64,000 nucleotides of DNA from Pseudomonadota bacterium. Lineage in GTDB: Bacteria; Pseudomonadota; Gammaproteobacteria; Burkholderiales; Chitinibacteraceae. Location of the stretch: positions 48,843 to 112,842 of the forward strand of contig JAPLQI010000086.1 in assembly GCA_026399755.1 (NCBI GenBank), in the 5' to 3' direction. Shown here in pieces: positions 1-7,939 of this stretch (its first letter is position 1; each line of letters starts with the position of its first letter). Made by a program: the position numbers and the translations under genes. Below the pieces are notes generated by a model that saw nothing but the letters and a program-made list of their open reading frames with translations, was not told where the DNA came from and ran no database searches.

Positions 1-916
1 CCGATAGATGAAAGCCACCTTGCAATAAAAGTGGGGCGTAAGACAAGAGCGCAAACATAGTAAAGCCCATCAAAAGCGATAGCCTAAATAGCGCCGCAAG
101 GGCAGGGTCTCTGAATAGGGCAAAGGGCAGCATGGCGTGCTCATTATTAGCTTCCTGCTTCCAAGCCCAAAAGCCCGCGATCAAGCATGTCAGCAAGGCG
201 CTGATGACAGGCACGCTTAGCCCCTGTTCCGGCAGCCATTCAACCGACAACTGCAAGCTGCCTAAAAATAGCGTAATCAGCAGCGCGCCCAGCCAATCAA
301 GGCGGATTTTTGTGCTGTGCTTGGGCTTTAAGCGTGGCAGAAAGCGGCTTACAAAAATCACACTCATCAAGCCAACAGGGATATTCACAAAGAACACGGC
401 GCGCCAACTGACGTAGTGGGTGAGCAGGCCGCCAATACTGGGGCCTATCGCGTTGGCAATTCCGAAGGCGGCGCTCAGCATCACCTGCCATTGCAAGCGC
501 ACTTTGCTATCGGGGAATAAATCGGGAATGCACGCAAAAGCCGTGCCGACCAACATCCCGCCGCCTATACCCTGCAGCGCACGGGCTAAGACTAGCAGCA
601 GCATGTTGTTCGCCATGCCGCACAGCACCGATGCCAGCGTAAACGTCACGATAGCAACCACTACAAAAGGCTTGCGCCCGTAGTAATCGCCTAAGCGGCC
701 AAAAATAGGAATGGTAACGACTGATGCCAGCAAATAGGCGGTGGACACCCAAGCATAAAGCTCAAAACCATGCAGTTCGGCCACAATCGTCGGCAGGGCG
801 GTGGCCACAATGGTTTGATCGAGCGCCACCATCATAATCACAAAACAAATGCCCAACATGGCAAGCAGGGATTGGCGGAAGGTGCGTTCGGTATTCTGTT
901 TTAACATAGTAGACAT
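1..916 (-). CDS. MFS multidrug exporter, DHA2/EmrB-like (5' part only)
   Basis: Minus-strand gene entering from the left edge; the first 305 codons are present and the C-terminus lies outside. The reading frame is open throughout and begins at ATG 916-914; a second ATG at 907-905 is an alternative. The product has successive hydrophobic helices from about residue 15. It carries the MFS signature after helix 2 (FGRLGDYYGRKP), and helix 1 contains LDQTIVATALPTI, the D1-type motif typical of 14-helix DHA2 exporters such as EmrB/QacA. A later helix has the PSIGGLLTHYVSWRAVFFVN pattern, motif C/G-like, which marks drug:H+ antiporters. It should export toxic organic compounds across the inner membrane using the proton gradient. 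The substrate cannot be told, and no membrane-fusion partner is in the window. Confidence 0.85.
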   Translation of the reverse strand, partial: MSTMLKQNTERTFRQSLLAMLGICFVIMMVALDQTIVATALPTIVAELHGFELYAWVSTAYLLASVVTIPIFGRLGDYYGRKPFVVVAIVTFTLASVLCGMANNMLLLVLARALQGIGGGMLVGTAFACIPDLFPDSKVRLQWQVMLSAAFGIANAIGPSIGGLLTHYVSWRAVFFVNIPVGLMSVIFVSRFLPRLKPKHSTKIRLDWLGALLITLFLGSLQLSVEWLPEQGLSVPVISALLTCLIAGFWAWKQEANNEHAMLPFALFRDPALAALFRLSLLMGFTMFALLSYAPLLLQGGFHLS

Positions 917-1046
917 ATCAATGATTGACTGATCAACTAATTATCGCAGCCTATTTGTGAGGAAGGAAGGGGAATTTTACGGGAGGCAAAAGGAAGGGGT
1001 GGCAATTCTATCAACTTAAACCTGTTTAACTTAACGAAACCCACTA

Positions 1047-1087
1047 TTGAACCCGCGATGGCACAGAGAGCACGGAGTTTCACGGAG
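1047..1087 (+). repeat. CACAGAG/CACGGAG dispersed repeat, copy 1
   Basis: Contains GCACAGAGAGCACGGAGTTT followed by CACGGAG. It closely matches a second copy at 4615-4656, and each is preceded by TTGAACC. A third, palindromic version lies at 60143-60261. It is non-coding in all three places. Confidence 0.75.
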
Positions 1088-1109
1088 CAAAATGGCCTAG
1101 GAGTTAGGC

Positions 1110-1186
1110 TTTTATAGGGTGTACAACAACGTAGTCGGAGCGCAGAGAGCGGTGCGCAAGAAAAACGACTTGCACACCCTATAAAA
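1110..1186. repeat. 77-base inverted-repeat element
   Basis: The left arm TTTTATAGGGTGTACAA (1110-1126) is the reverse complement of the right arm at 1170-1186 except for one base, with a 43-base centre between them. The long TA-rich arms enclosing a G-rich core suggest a small non-coding mobile or REP-like unit. No second copy was seen in this window. Confidence 0.6.
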
Positions 1187-1244
1187 TTCCATCTTTGCTT
1201 TGAGCTTGAATTGATCGGGCTGGGGTGCTTCTACTCCGGAGTAT

Positions 1245-2417
1245 TTATTCTGCTTTGCCTTCATCCTCTTCAGGCTCTGCTTCTGCGACCAGACTTAAAT
1301 GTCCTAATTCATCATGTGAAACACTTTTACTGTCTTTACTTTTTAATTTAACCCGCAAACGTAATTCATTGATCGAATCGGCATTTTTAAGTGCTTCTTC
1401 AAGGCTAATGCGGCCATCTTCGTATAAATGAAAGAGGGCGGAATCAAAAGTTTGCATACCTAATTCTTCTGATTTAAGCATGGCGGTTTTTACGCCACCG
1501 ACATCGCCTTTAAAAATCATATCTGCAACTAAAGGCGAATTAAGTAAAACTTCAATCGCTGCGACACGGCCTTTTCCATCTGGGGTAGGAATCAAACGCT
1601 GAGAAACCATGCCGCGCATATTTAAAGATAAATCCATATAAATTTGCGGGTGGCGTTCTTCGGGAAAGAAGTTCACAATTCGCTCTAATGCTTGATTGGC
1701 ACTATTGGCGTGTAATGTCCCCATACATAAATGCCCTGTTTCAGCAAAAGATAAGGCATATTCCATGGTTTCTCGGTCACGAATTTCACCAATTAAAATC
1801 ACATCAGGCGCTTGCCTTAGGGTGTTTTTAAGTGCGGCAAACCAATGCTTGGTGTCCCTGCCTACTTCACGATGAGTGACTAAGCAATTTTTACTTTTAT
1901 GCACATATTCGATCGGGTCTTCAATCGTAATAATATGGCCGTGGGTATTTTGATTGCGGTAATCAATCATTGCCGCCATTGTGGTTGATTTACCCGAGCC
2001 CGTGCCACCCACCAAAAGAACTAAACCGCGTTTAGCCAACACTACATCTTTTAAAATAGGCGGTAATTTTAATTCATCAAAATCGGGAATCTTGCTGGTG
2101 ATCACTCGCAAAACCATGCCGACTTTTTCTTGCTGCATAAAAACATTCACCCGAAAGCGGCCGATTCCTTCGGGATTAATCGCAAAGTTGCATTCATAAT
2201 CGCGCTCAAATTCTTCGATCTGATCCGCTCGCATAATCGAATAAGCCAAGGCCTTGCTAATTACGCCATTGAGTTTTTGATTACCTACAGGCGTAAGCCG
2301 ACCATTGATTTTCATGGCCGGCGGAAAATCATCTGCAATAAAAAGGTCCGATGCCTTGTGTTGCAACATCATGCGGAGCAAATCATTAATTGTTTTACTG
2401 GCTTGTTCTGGTGCCAT
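1245..2417 (-). CDS. pilU: Type IV pilus retraction ATPase PilU
   Basis: A 390-residue hexameric ATPase of the PilT/PilU family, acting at the cytoplasmic base of the type IV pilus to help retract the fibre for twitching. Visible parts are the N-terminal PAS-like PilT domain, Walker A GGTGSGKST at residues 137-145, the Asp-box ITIEDPIEY, Walker B VILIGEIRD and the His-box TGHLCMGTLHA. The C-terminus (DSALFHLYEDGRISLEEALK, then a charged tail) is longer than in PilT and typical of PilU. An in-frame extension of 24 codons lies upstream, but the ATG at 2417 (MAPEQ) with AAAGGT before it matches family length better. pilT, usually just upstream of pilU, is not here. The gene stands alone, divergent from the Nudix gene. 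Confidence 0.93.
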   Translation of the reverse strand: MAPEQASKTINDLLRMMLQHKASDLFIADDFPPAMKINGRLTPVGNQKLNGVISKALAYSIMRADQIEEFERDYECNFAINPEGIGRFRVNVFMQQEKVGMVLRVITSKIPDFDELKLPPILKDVVLAKRGLVLLVGGTGSGKSTTMAAMIDYRNQNTHGHIITIEDPIEYVHKSKNCLVTHREVGRDTKHWFAALKNTLRQAPDVILIGEIRDRETMEYALSFAETGHLCMGTLHANSANQALERIVNFFPEERHPQIYMDLSLNMRGMVSQRLIPTPDGKGRVAAIEVLLNSPLVADMIFKGDVGGVKTAMLKSEELGMQTFDSALFHLYEDGRISLEEALKNADSINELRLRVKLKSKDSKSVSHDELGHLSLVAEAEPEEDEGKAE

Positions 2418-2694
2418 TTTTAAGACCTTTACACAGAGGCTGCTGAAAGCGTAGTTGCTTTCTAGTGTTGTTTCTTCCTGATAGTGCAATCAAGCAGATA
2501 AGACGATGACATCATTGTGGTGATTTTACTTACAAAAGCAGCAAAAATGACAAGCAAATCATACGCAGAAATAGGATTTTTAGCTAAATAACTAAAGTTA
2601 GTCGCCGATCGGCTAGGTGACATTTGTGTGCAGGCAGGGGTACGAAGCGTGACTTACTGTAAAATGCGCCCGTCCAATACCCATTCGAAGAATA

Positions 2695-3624
2695 ATGCGC
2701 AAAATTACTCATGTTGCAGCCGGGATTTTATTAAAAGCGGATGGCTCATTTTTGCTGGGTAGCCGCCCTGAAGGTAAGCCTTATGCGGGTTACTGGGAGT
2801 TTCCTGGTGGCAAGCTTGAAAGTGGCGAGACCGCGCTCACCGCGCTTAACCGCGAGCTGGTCGAAGAAATGGGTATTCATGTGACGGCTGCTACGCCGTG
2901 GATTGTGCAAACATTTGAATATCCGCATGCCAAGGTGCGTCTTGCTTTTTTTAGAGTGACAGCTTGGGATGGGGAAATCACTGCGCATGAAGGTCAGCAG
3001 TTTGCTTGGCAAGTGCCTGGTAAGCTCAATGTTTCGCCGATTTTGCCCGCAAATGGCCCAATCTTGCGCGGCTTGGCGCTGCCTGATGTGATGACGATTT
3101 CTAATGTGGCGGAATTAGGCGAGGCGTTATTTTTAGAGCGCTTGGTGCAGGTCGCCCCTGCTTGGCTGATTTTGCGCGAGCCACAGATGAATGGCGAAAA
3201 ATATCGCCAATTGGCCGAGCAGGTACTAACGATTGCCAAGTGCCAAGGCACCCGAGTCTTGCTGCACGATGCGGTGGAATTAGCGCTTGAGCTAAATGCC
3301 GATGGCGTGCATTTACCTGCGCGTAGCTTGCTGAGCTTACAAAAACGCCCTGCGTTGGATTGGGTGGGGGCTTCAACGCATAACGCAGCAGAATTGGGCG
3401 CTGCTAGCCATCTTGCGCTTGATTACGCATTGCTTGGCCATATTGCCGAGACGCCATCTCACCCAGATTGTGCCCCTTTGGGTTGGGAAGGGCTTAAAGC
3501 ACTCCTAGCAGAAGGTTGGCCACTACCTGTCTATGCTCTGGGTGGGATGAGTAAGAATGATGTGGCTATTGCTCAAGAACATGGCGCGCAGGGTGTGGCT
3601 TTAATGCGCGCTGCGTGGGTATGA
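2695..3624 (+). CDS. Nudix hydrolase / thiamine-phosphate-synthase-like fusion (MutT-type)
   Basis: A 309-residue two-domain protein. Residues 1-130 are a MutT-like Nudix domain with a complete Nudix box at about residues 39-61 (GGKLESGE ... RELVEEMG), preceded by YWEFPGGK. This domain should hydrolyse 8-oxo-dGTP or related oxidised nucleotides. Residues 131-309 resemble a ThiE/TenI barrel: HDAVELALELNADGVHLPA, VGASTHNAAELGAA and YALGGMSKNDVAIAQEHGAQ. The same fusion is known in many beta- and gammaproteobacteria. The ThiE half lacks an obvious full catalytic set, so thiamine synthesis should not be assumed. It overlaps the next gene by ATGA and so heads a three-gene operon. Confidence 0.88.
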   Translation: MRKITHVAAGILLKADGSFLLGSRPEGKPYAGYWEFPGGKLESGETALTALNRELVEEMGIHVTAATPWIVQTFEYPHAKVRLAFFRVTAWDGEITAHEGQQFAWQVPGKLNVSPILPANGPILRGLALPDVMTISNVAELGEALFLERLVQVAPAWLILREPQMNGEKYRQLAEQVLTIAKCQGTRVLLHDAVELALELNADGVHLPARSLLSLQKRPALDWVGASTHNAAELGAASHLALDYALLGHIAETPSHPDCAPLGWEGLKALLAEGWPLPVYALGGMSKNDVAIAQEHGAQGVALMRAAWV

Positions 3625-4070
3625 ATATGAAATCTTGGGTAATTAAAATTGCGCTGGGCTTTTCTCTGGTATTGGCGCTGATTTTGCTGGTATTAGGTAA
3701 TAAATTTGCTTGGTTTGTTGCGGATAATGAGCCAGAAGCACGGCTAGATTGCCCTGTATTTAGTGAGGGCTGCATTTTTAAATTTGAAGAGCAAAATTAC
3801 AAAGTAAAAAGCGAGCAAGCATTGAATGCTAATAAGCCTGTGCAATTGCTCGTTGAGGGCCGCGCTAAAAAGATTTATGCCAGCTGGCAAATGCAGGGTA
3901 TGGATATGGGGCCTAATCGCTATGCCTTGCTCTCGGGTGATCAGCAGCATTGGCGTGCTCAAACGGCCCTACCTCTGTGCACTAATAAACGTCAAGATTG
4001 GTTATTAAAACTCGAAATAGATGGCCGCCGTATAGAGATTACGACCGTTTCGGAAAAAACTAAGCAATGA
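3621..4070 (+). CDS. Unknown membrane-anchored protein, possible extracytoplasmic Ig-like fold
   Basis: Not recognised with certainty. The 149-residue product has a short basic start, one hydrophobic segment at about residues 7-28 (an uncleaved anchor or signal), then a soluble domain of about 115 residues. Two Cys (LDCPVFSEGCIFKF) lie near its start and one later (LPLCTNKRQDW). The phrase MQGMDMGPNRYALL followed by WRAQTALPLC is reminiscent of YtkA/CopC-type beta-sandwich domains with a methionine-rich patch, but this is weak. It starts inside the previous stop (ATGA) and its own stop overlaps the next start (ATGA), so the three genes are translationally coupled. ATG 3627 is an alternative start. 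Confidence 0.7.
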   Translation: MNMKSWVIKIALGFSLVLALILLVLGNKFAWFVADNEPEARLDCPVFSEGCIFKFEEQNYKVKSEQALNANKPVQLLVEGRAKKIYASWQMQGMDMGPNRYALLSGDQQHWRAQTALPLCTNKRQDWLLKLEIDGRRIEITTVSEKTKQ

Positions 4071-4570
4071 ATCAACTTAAGTATTTAGCCGCTTACCCCG
4101 CGGCTATTCAAGAAAAAATTCAGCAATTACTCGATAGTAATCAGCTGGCTGGGCATATTTTAAAAAAATACCCACGTCCGCATGATATTAAAACGGATAA
4201 AGCTCTGTATGACTATGTATTAGATATAAAAAATGACCATTTACGTAAAGCAGAACCCATTAGTAAAGTCGCTTTTGATAGCAAAATCCATGTGATTAAT
4301 CATGCGCTTGGCTTGCATACAACGATATCAAGAGTACAAGGCAGCAAGCTTAAATCAAAACACGAAATTCGTATTGCATCGATGTTTAAAGAAGTGCCGA
4401 TTGAGTTTTTAAAAATGATTGTCGTACACGAATTAGCCCATTTAAAAGAAAAAGATCACGATAAAGCATTTTATAAATTATGTGAATATATGGAGCCGCA
4501 ATATCATCAGCTAGAATTTGATTTGCGTTTATATCTAACGCAGGTAGATCAATACGGGAAGTTGTTTTGA
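4067..4570 (+). CDS. YgjP-like (DUF45/M48-type) zinc metallopeptidase
   Basis: A 167-residue soluble protein with the zinc-protease signature HELAHLKEKDHDKAF: HExxH plus a third His six residues on, within the helix VVHELAHLKEKDHDKAF at about residues 124-139. This is the hallmark of the YgjP/WLM-like branch of M48 peptidases. Residues before it (RVQGSKLKSKHEIRIASMF) form the beta-strand edge typical of that family. The substrate is unknown for the family. It is the last gene of the coupled three-gene operon. Downstream lies a 428-base gap full of repeats. Confidence 0.85.
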   Translation: MNQLKYLAAYPAAIQEKIQQLLDSNQLAGHILKKYPRPHDIKTDKALYDYVLDIKNDHLRKAEPISKVAFDSKIHVINHALGLHTTISRVQGSKLKSKHEIRIASMFKEVPIEFLKMIVVHELAHLKEKDHDKAFYKLCEYMEPQYHQLEFDLRLYLTQVDQYGKLF

Positions 4571-4614
4571 GGTGCACTTGCTATGTAGCCGATGTTAGGC
4601 AGTAAAACCCAATT

Positions 4615-4660
4615 CTTGAACCACGGAGGCCACAGAGAGCACGGAGTTCCACGGAGAAAA
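4615..4660 (+). repeat. CACAGAG/CACGGAG dispersed repeat, copy 2
   Basis: TTGAACCACGGAGGC followed by CACAGAGAGCACGGAGTTCC and ACGGAG. It matches copy 1 at 1047-1087 almost base for base from CACAGAG onward (one change, TTT to TTC). Both copies lie on the same strand. Confidence 0.75.
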
Positions 4661-4744
4661 ACAAAATTTTAATTAAGCTTTTTTGTAGGTTTTGAGTGTT
4701 TTAAAACTCAGCAATTAGGATTCGTATCGCCGCTAGTAGCATGG

Positions 4745-4965
4745 GGCTTAAATTTCCCCTTGAAACACGCCGGAGCGAGGAACAAGCGGGACGGGGTTTC
4801 GGCAAGGGAGCGAGGCAGCGAGCCAATCCCGCCCGCCGCCGACTCGATTGTCCGCAGCGCAGGAGCCTTTGTGTTTCGTGGGGTGGCCTTCTTTGGCTTC
4901 GTTTCTTGGCCACACAAGAAAGGAAGGTCCCGCGGGACGCCCGCACCTAAATTCAGCGTGCCGAA
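4745..4965. repeat. GC-rich structured intergenic element
   Basis: Composition jumps to GC-rich relative to both flanks. Near its right end are a 12-bp stem with one mismatch (4897-4908 pairing with 4915-4926, loop GCCACA) and a perfect 12-base palindrome GTCCCGCGGGAC (4927-4938). A CTTTGGCTTCGTTTCTTGGC block followed by AAGAAAGGAAGG resembles a repeat type often found beside genes in beta- and gammaproteobacteria. That resemblance is from memory and was not searched. Confidence 0.5.
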
Positions 4966-4998
4966 GGCGCTAAAAAGATAAAAATTGCATAACATCCC

Positions 4999-6354
4999 TT
5001 AGATCTCTAACTTCCCCTGCTCGCCTAAATTTTTAATCACCCGCACATCCACGGCGCTATCGTTAAATTGCAGCGATAAATGTTCGCCATGGCTTAATTG
5101 GCTGGCATGGCGCACGAGTTGGCCGTCTGGGCGTGTCACAAGGGCGTAGCCGCGTGCGAGTACGGCTTGTGGATTCCACGGCTCTAAGCGGGCGGCGAGC
5201 ATGGCTAATTTTTGTCTCCGTTGTTCCACTTGGCGTGGCATGCTGAGTAAAAGCTGGCGGGCGAGTTGCTGTAAGCGGTCTTGTTGCCGTGTTGGATTGG
5301 GCTTGCAGTGATTTAAGCGCATAGCCAATTGTTTGAGTCGATATTGCTGTTTTTCTAGTGCTCTTTGCGGGCTTAAATGCAGGCGGCGGCTTAATTCTAG
5401 TAGATGGCTTTTTTGCCGATTTAAACGCTCGCCTGGGTGTTGCAAGCGTCTGGATACGGCATCTAGGCCCTGCATTTTGCTTTGTAGCTGACGCTCAATC
5501 GCTCGATGCAAGCGGCTGTGTTGGCGCTCCAGCCGTGTCAGCCATTCCTCGCGATTAGGGCTGACTAATTCTGCGGCTGCAGTTGGGGTGGCAGCTCGTA
5601 CATCGGCAACAAAGTCGGCGATACTAAAATCAGTTTCATGCCCAACGCCGCTGACAATAGGAATGGGGCAGGCTGCAATGGCACGCGCCACTATTTCTTC
5701 ATTAAATGACCATAAATCTTCCAAACTGCCGCCACCTCGGCAAACAATGATGACGTCGACTTCATTGCGCTGGCTGGCTTTTTGAATGGCGCTAGCAATT
5801 TGTGCTGCTGCTGTAGGCCCTTGCACTGGCGTGGGATAGAGGATAATCGGCAGGCTGGGCATGCGTCGCTGGAGTGCGGCAATCACATCGGCAAGGGCAG
5901 CAGCGGCAGGTGAGGTCACGATTCCGACTGCGCGGGGGAAAACAGGAAGTGTTTTTTTTCGCTCTGCTGCAAATAAACCTTCAAGTTCAAGTTTTTTCTT
6001 GAGCTGTTCAAACGCGGCAAAAAGTGCGCCTAAACCCGCTGGGCGTAGTGCCTCAATTGTAAGCTGAAAATCACCTCGTGCTTCGTAAAGTGAAACTAAG
6101 GCACGGGCTTCAACTTGCATTCCTTCACGGGGCTGAAAATCAATGAGTGCCGCCTTATTTCTAAACATGACACACCTCACTTGAGCACTTGTATCTTTTA
6201 GGCTGAAGTAGCAATGTCCTGAATCGTAACGCTTAAAGTTTGAAATCTCACCGGCCACCCACAACAAAGGGAAGCTACTTTCTAGTAAAGATTTGGCGCG
6301 GCGATTGAGTTCTGCGACGGTTAAAATGACGCTATTTGTACTTGACAAATTCAT
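4999..6354 (-). CDS. xseA: Exodeoxyribonuclease VII large subunit
   Basis: A 451-residue protein, close to the 456 of E. coli. Exonuclease VII degrades single-stranded DNA in both directions and acts with the small subunit XseB, whose gene is not here. The N-terminal OB-fold is visible (LWVAGEISNFKRYDSGHCYF, then QVRCVMFRN). The catalytic domain has the conserved GGGSLEDLWSFNEE and SGVGHETDFSIADFVADVRA segments, followed by PTAAAELVSP. The long C-terminal part is rich in R, Q and L, the usual coiled-coil region. ATG 6354 (MNLSS) is chosen because it begins right before the OB-fold; the frame extends 11 codons upstream only to a TTG. It stands alone, convergent with the metallopeptidase operon. 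Confidence 0.95.
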   Translation of the reverse strand: MNLSSTNSVILTVAELNRRAKSLLESSFPLLWVAGEISNFKRYDSGHCYFSLKDTSAQVRCVMFRNKAALIDFQPREGMQVEARALVSLYEARGDFQLTIEALRPAGLGALFAAFEQLKKKLELEGLFAAERKKTLPVFPRAVGIVTSPAAAALADVIAALQRRMPSLPIILYPTPVQGPTAAAQIASAIQKASQRNEVDVIIVCRGGGSLEDLWSFNEEIVARAIAACPIPIVSGVGHETDFSIADFVADVRAATPTAAAELVSPNREEWLTRLERQHSRLHRAIERQLQSKMQGLDAVSRRLQHPGERLNRQKSHLLELSRRLHLSPQRALEKQQYRLKQLAMRLNHCKPNPTRQQDRLQQLARQLLLSMPRQVEQRRQKLAMLAARLEPWNPQAVLARGYALVTRPDGQLVRHASQLSHGEHLSLQFNDSAVDVRVIKNLGEQGKLEI

Positions 6355-6861
6355 GACAATCTCGATTTTGCTCTGTTTAATCCACAAAATGGCGCAAACT
6401 AACGATTTGCGAAAGATAGTGAGAGTTGTAGTAGAGGATTATGATTTAACTTATTGATTATATTGTATATTAATGAATGATTGTGTAGCTTGTTCAGTCG
6501 AGTCTATCGCGTTGTTTGCGGTGTATTCCATTGAATTTAGTATTTTGTGCACAAAGTTATCCACAGGGTATTGACAAATAAAAAACCATTTCAGATCACA
6601 GGCTTAGCGTATCTTTTTGCTTGGTATAGTCTGCGGATAAAACAGGGGCATGCTTGTTTAATGGGGCGATATATTTACAAAAGGGTAAGCGGGCTTGCAA
6701 GATCAGGCTCGCTTAAATCTTGGTTTTTTGGCATGAATTAGCAGAGATGAATGGCTGCTAGAGATGTTTAATAACACCGTTCTTTATGGTGGGTGCTTCC
6801 CCCAGCCCCTGAATCCCGTTAAAGTGACGCGCTTCTAATCGCGTCCAGGGATTAAACTATT
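6355..6861. other. Intergenic gap between divergent xseA and exbB
   Basis: A 507-base region carrying the promoters of both divergent genes. It has an AT-rich stretch near 6440-6480 on the xseA side, a perfect DnaA box TTATCCACA (6557-6565) next to a TTGACA hexamer (6571-6576), and an imperfect hairpin AAGCGGGC ... GCTCGCTT near 6687-6714 followed by T-rich sequence. A 64-codon open frame at 6547-6741 has no ribosome site and is not called. Confidence 0.5.
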
Positions 6862-7470
6862 ATGCTTGCTATTATTGAAGCGGCCGGCTGGCCGATTTGG
6901 CTCATTATTGCCGCTTCTATTGCTACCGTCACTATCATCATTGAGCGTTTATTAACTTTGCGTCAGAGCCAAATCTTACCAAAAGGTTTACTAGCGAGTG
7001 TTGTGCAAGAATATCGCAGCCGCGGCGTAAGTGCAGAAATGCTGACTAAGCTCTCCGCATCTAGCCCATTAGGGCGTGTATTGTCTGCGGGCTTAAAAAA
7101 TGTTCGCAGCTCCCGTGACATCATGAAAGAGTCGATTGAAGAGACGGGCAGTGCTGTGTCGCATGAGTTAGAGCGCTATTTGCCGATGTTGGGCACTTTA
7201 GCTGCGGTGACGCCATTGCTGGGTTTGTTTGGTACGGTTATCGGTATGATTGAAATCTTCGGCTCACAAGCTCCGACAGGTGCAGCAAACCCTGCCGCGC
7301 TGGCCCATGGTATTTCTGTTGCACTTTACAACACCGCTTTCGGGATTATTGTGGCGGTACCTGCTTTGATTTCCTATCGTTTCTTTCGCACTAAGGTCGA
7401 TAACTACTTGGTTGATATGGAACAGCAGGCGGTGAAGCTGGTTGAAATTGTGCACGGCGATCGCAACTAG
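6862..7470 (+). CDS. exbB: MotA/TolQ/ExbB family proton channel protein (ExbB)
   Basis: A 202-residue inner-membrane protein that forms, with ExbD, the proton channel energising TonB-dependent uptake. It shows the family's three membrane helices: residues about 10-30 (IWLIIAASIATVTIIIERLL), about 108-135 (MLGTLAAVTPLLGLFGTVIG) and about 150-172 (ISVALYNTAFGIIVAVPALI), with the conserved LGLFGTVIGMI turn. The cytoplasmic loop between helices 1 and 2 is typical. exbD follows after 9 bases. No tonB is next to the pair, so it could serve a TonB elsewhere. The order exbB-exbD-lpxK-kdsB-adk is a known betaproteobacterial arrangement. Confidence 0.9.
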   Translation: MLAIIEAAGWPIWLIIAASIATVTIIIERLLTLRQSQILPKGLLASVVQEYRSRGVSAEMLTKLSASSPLGRVLSAGLKNVRSSRDIMKESIEETGSAVSHELERYLPMLGTLAAVTPLLGLFGTVIGMIEIFGSQAPTGAANPAALAHGISVALYNTAFGIIVAVPALISYRFFRTKVDNYLVDMEQQAVKLVEIVHGDRN

Positions 7471-7479
7471 GAATGTGCC

Positions 7480-7902
7480 ATGAATTTTCGTAAAGGCCGT
7501 AATCGCGAAGAACCAGAAATTAACTTTGTGCCGTTGATTGACGTGCTGCTGGTTATTTTGATCTTCTTGATGGCAACCACGACGTATTCCAAGTTTGCTG
7601 AGCTAAAAATCACTTTGCCTACCGCAGACGCTGAAAAAACGGCAGAGAATCAGCCTAAATCTATCAATGTGGCGGTATCGGCCAATGGTCAGTACAGCGT
7701 GAACGGCAATGCTGCAACATTTAGCACGGCAGATGATTTTGCCTTGCTGCTGCGCCGTGCCGCTGGCGAGACGCAGGACCCGATGATTATCATTAATGCT
7801 GATGCGCAAACGGCTCATCAGAGTGTCGTCAATGTGATGGAAGCAGCGCGTTTGGCAGGCTATGGAAAGCTGACGTTTGCAACGCAAACGAACGCTAAAT
7901 AG
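7480..7902 (+). CDS. exbD: ExbD/TolR family biopolymer transport protein (ExbD)
   Basis: A 140-residue bitopic protein: a short basic cytoplasmic start (NFRKGRNREEPE), a single membrane helix at about residues 16-38 containing the functional aspartate (PLIDVLLVILIFLM, Asp21), then a periplasmic domain ending ARLAGYGKLTFATQTN. The Asp corresponds to the proton-carrying residue of E. coli ExbD. It works with ExbB just upstream; the two genes are 9 bases apart and surely co-transcribed. Confidence 0.92.
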   Translation: MNFRKGRNREEPEINFVPLIDVLLVILIFLMATTTYSKFAELKITLPTADAEKTAENQPKSINVAVSANGQYSVNGNAATFSTADDFALLLRRAAGETQDPMIIINADAQTAHQSVVNVMEAARLAGYGKLTFATQTNAK

Positions 7903-7939
7903 CGGCTGATGTGGGGCGATATGGTGGGGAGGTGTGCCG

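Larger units (their letters stand above)
917..1244. other. Intergenic gap with two repeat elements
   Basis: Gap of about 330 bases between the MFS gene start and the pilU stop. It holds a small palindrome (TTGACTGATCAA) just upstream of the MFS start that could be an operator, one copy of the CACAGAG/CACGGAG repeat, and a 77-base inverted-repeat element. No coding frame is convincing here. Confidence 0.6.
4571..4998. other. Intergenic gap with repeat copy and GC-rich structured block
   Basis: Between convergent genes (metallopeptidase and xseA). It contains CACGGAG repeat copy 2 and then a GC-rich block of about 220 bases (4745-4965) with strong hairpins. Frames are open in this block on both strands, but there is no ribosome site, and the predicted peptides look like translated repeat (rich in R, G and P). 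I do not call a gene. Confidence 0.6.

Noticed and set aside
4701..4995. Overlapping open frames on both strands in the GC-rich gap
   Set aside because: Several frames are open at once because the block is GC-rich; the translations look like repeat sequence and have no start signals.
6547..6741. 64-codon open frame before exbB
   Set aside because: No ribosome site, odd composition, and it runs through a DnaA box and a hairpin; looks like chance.
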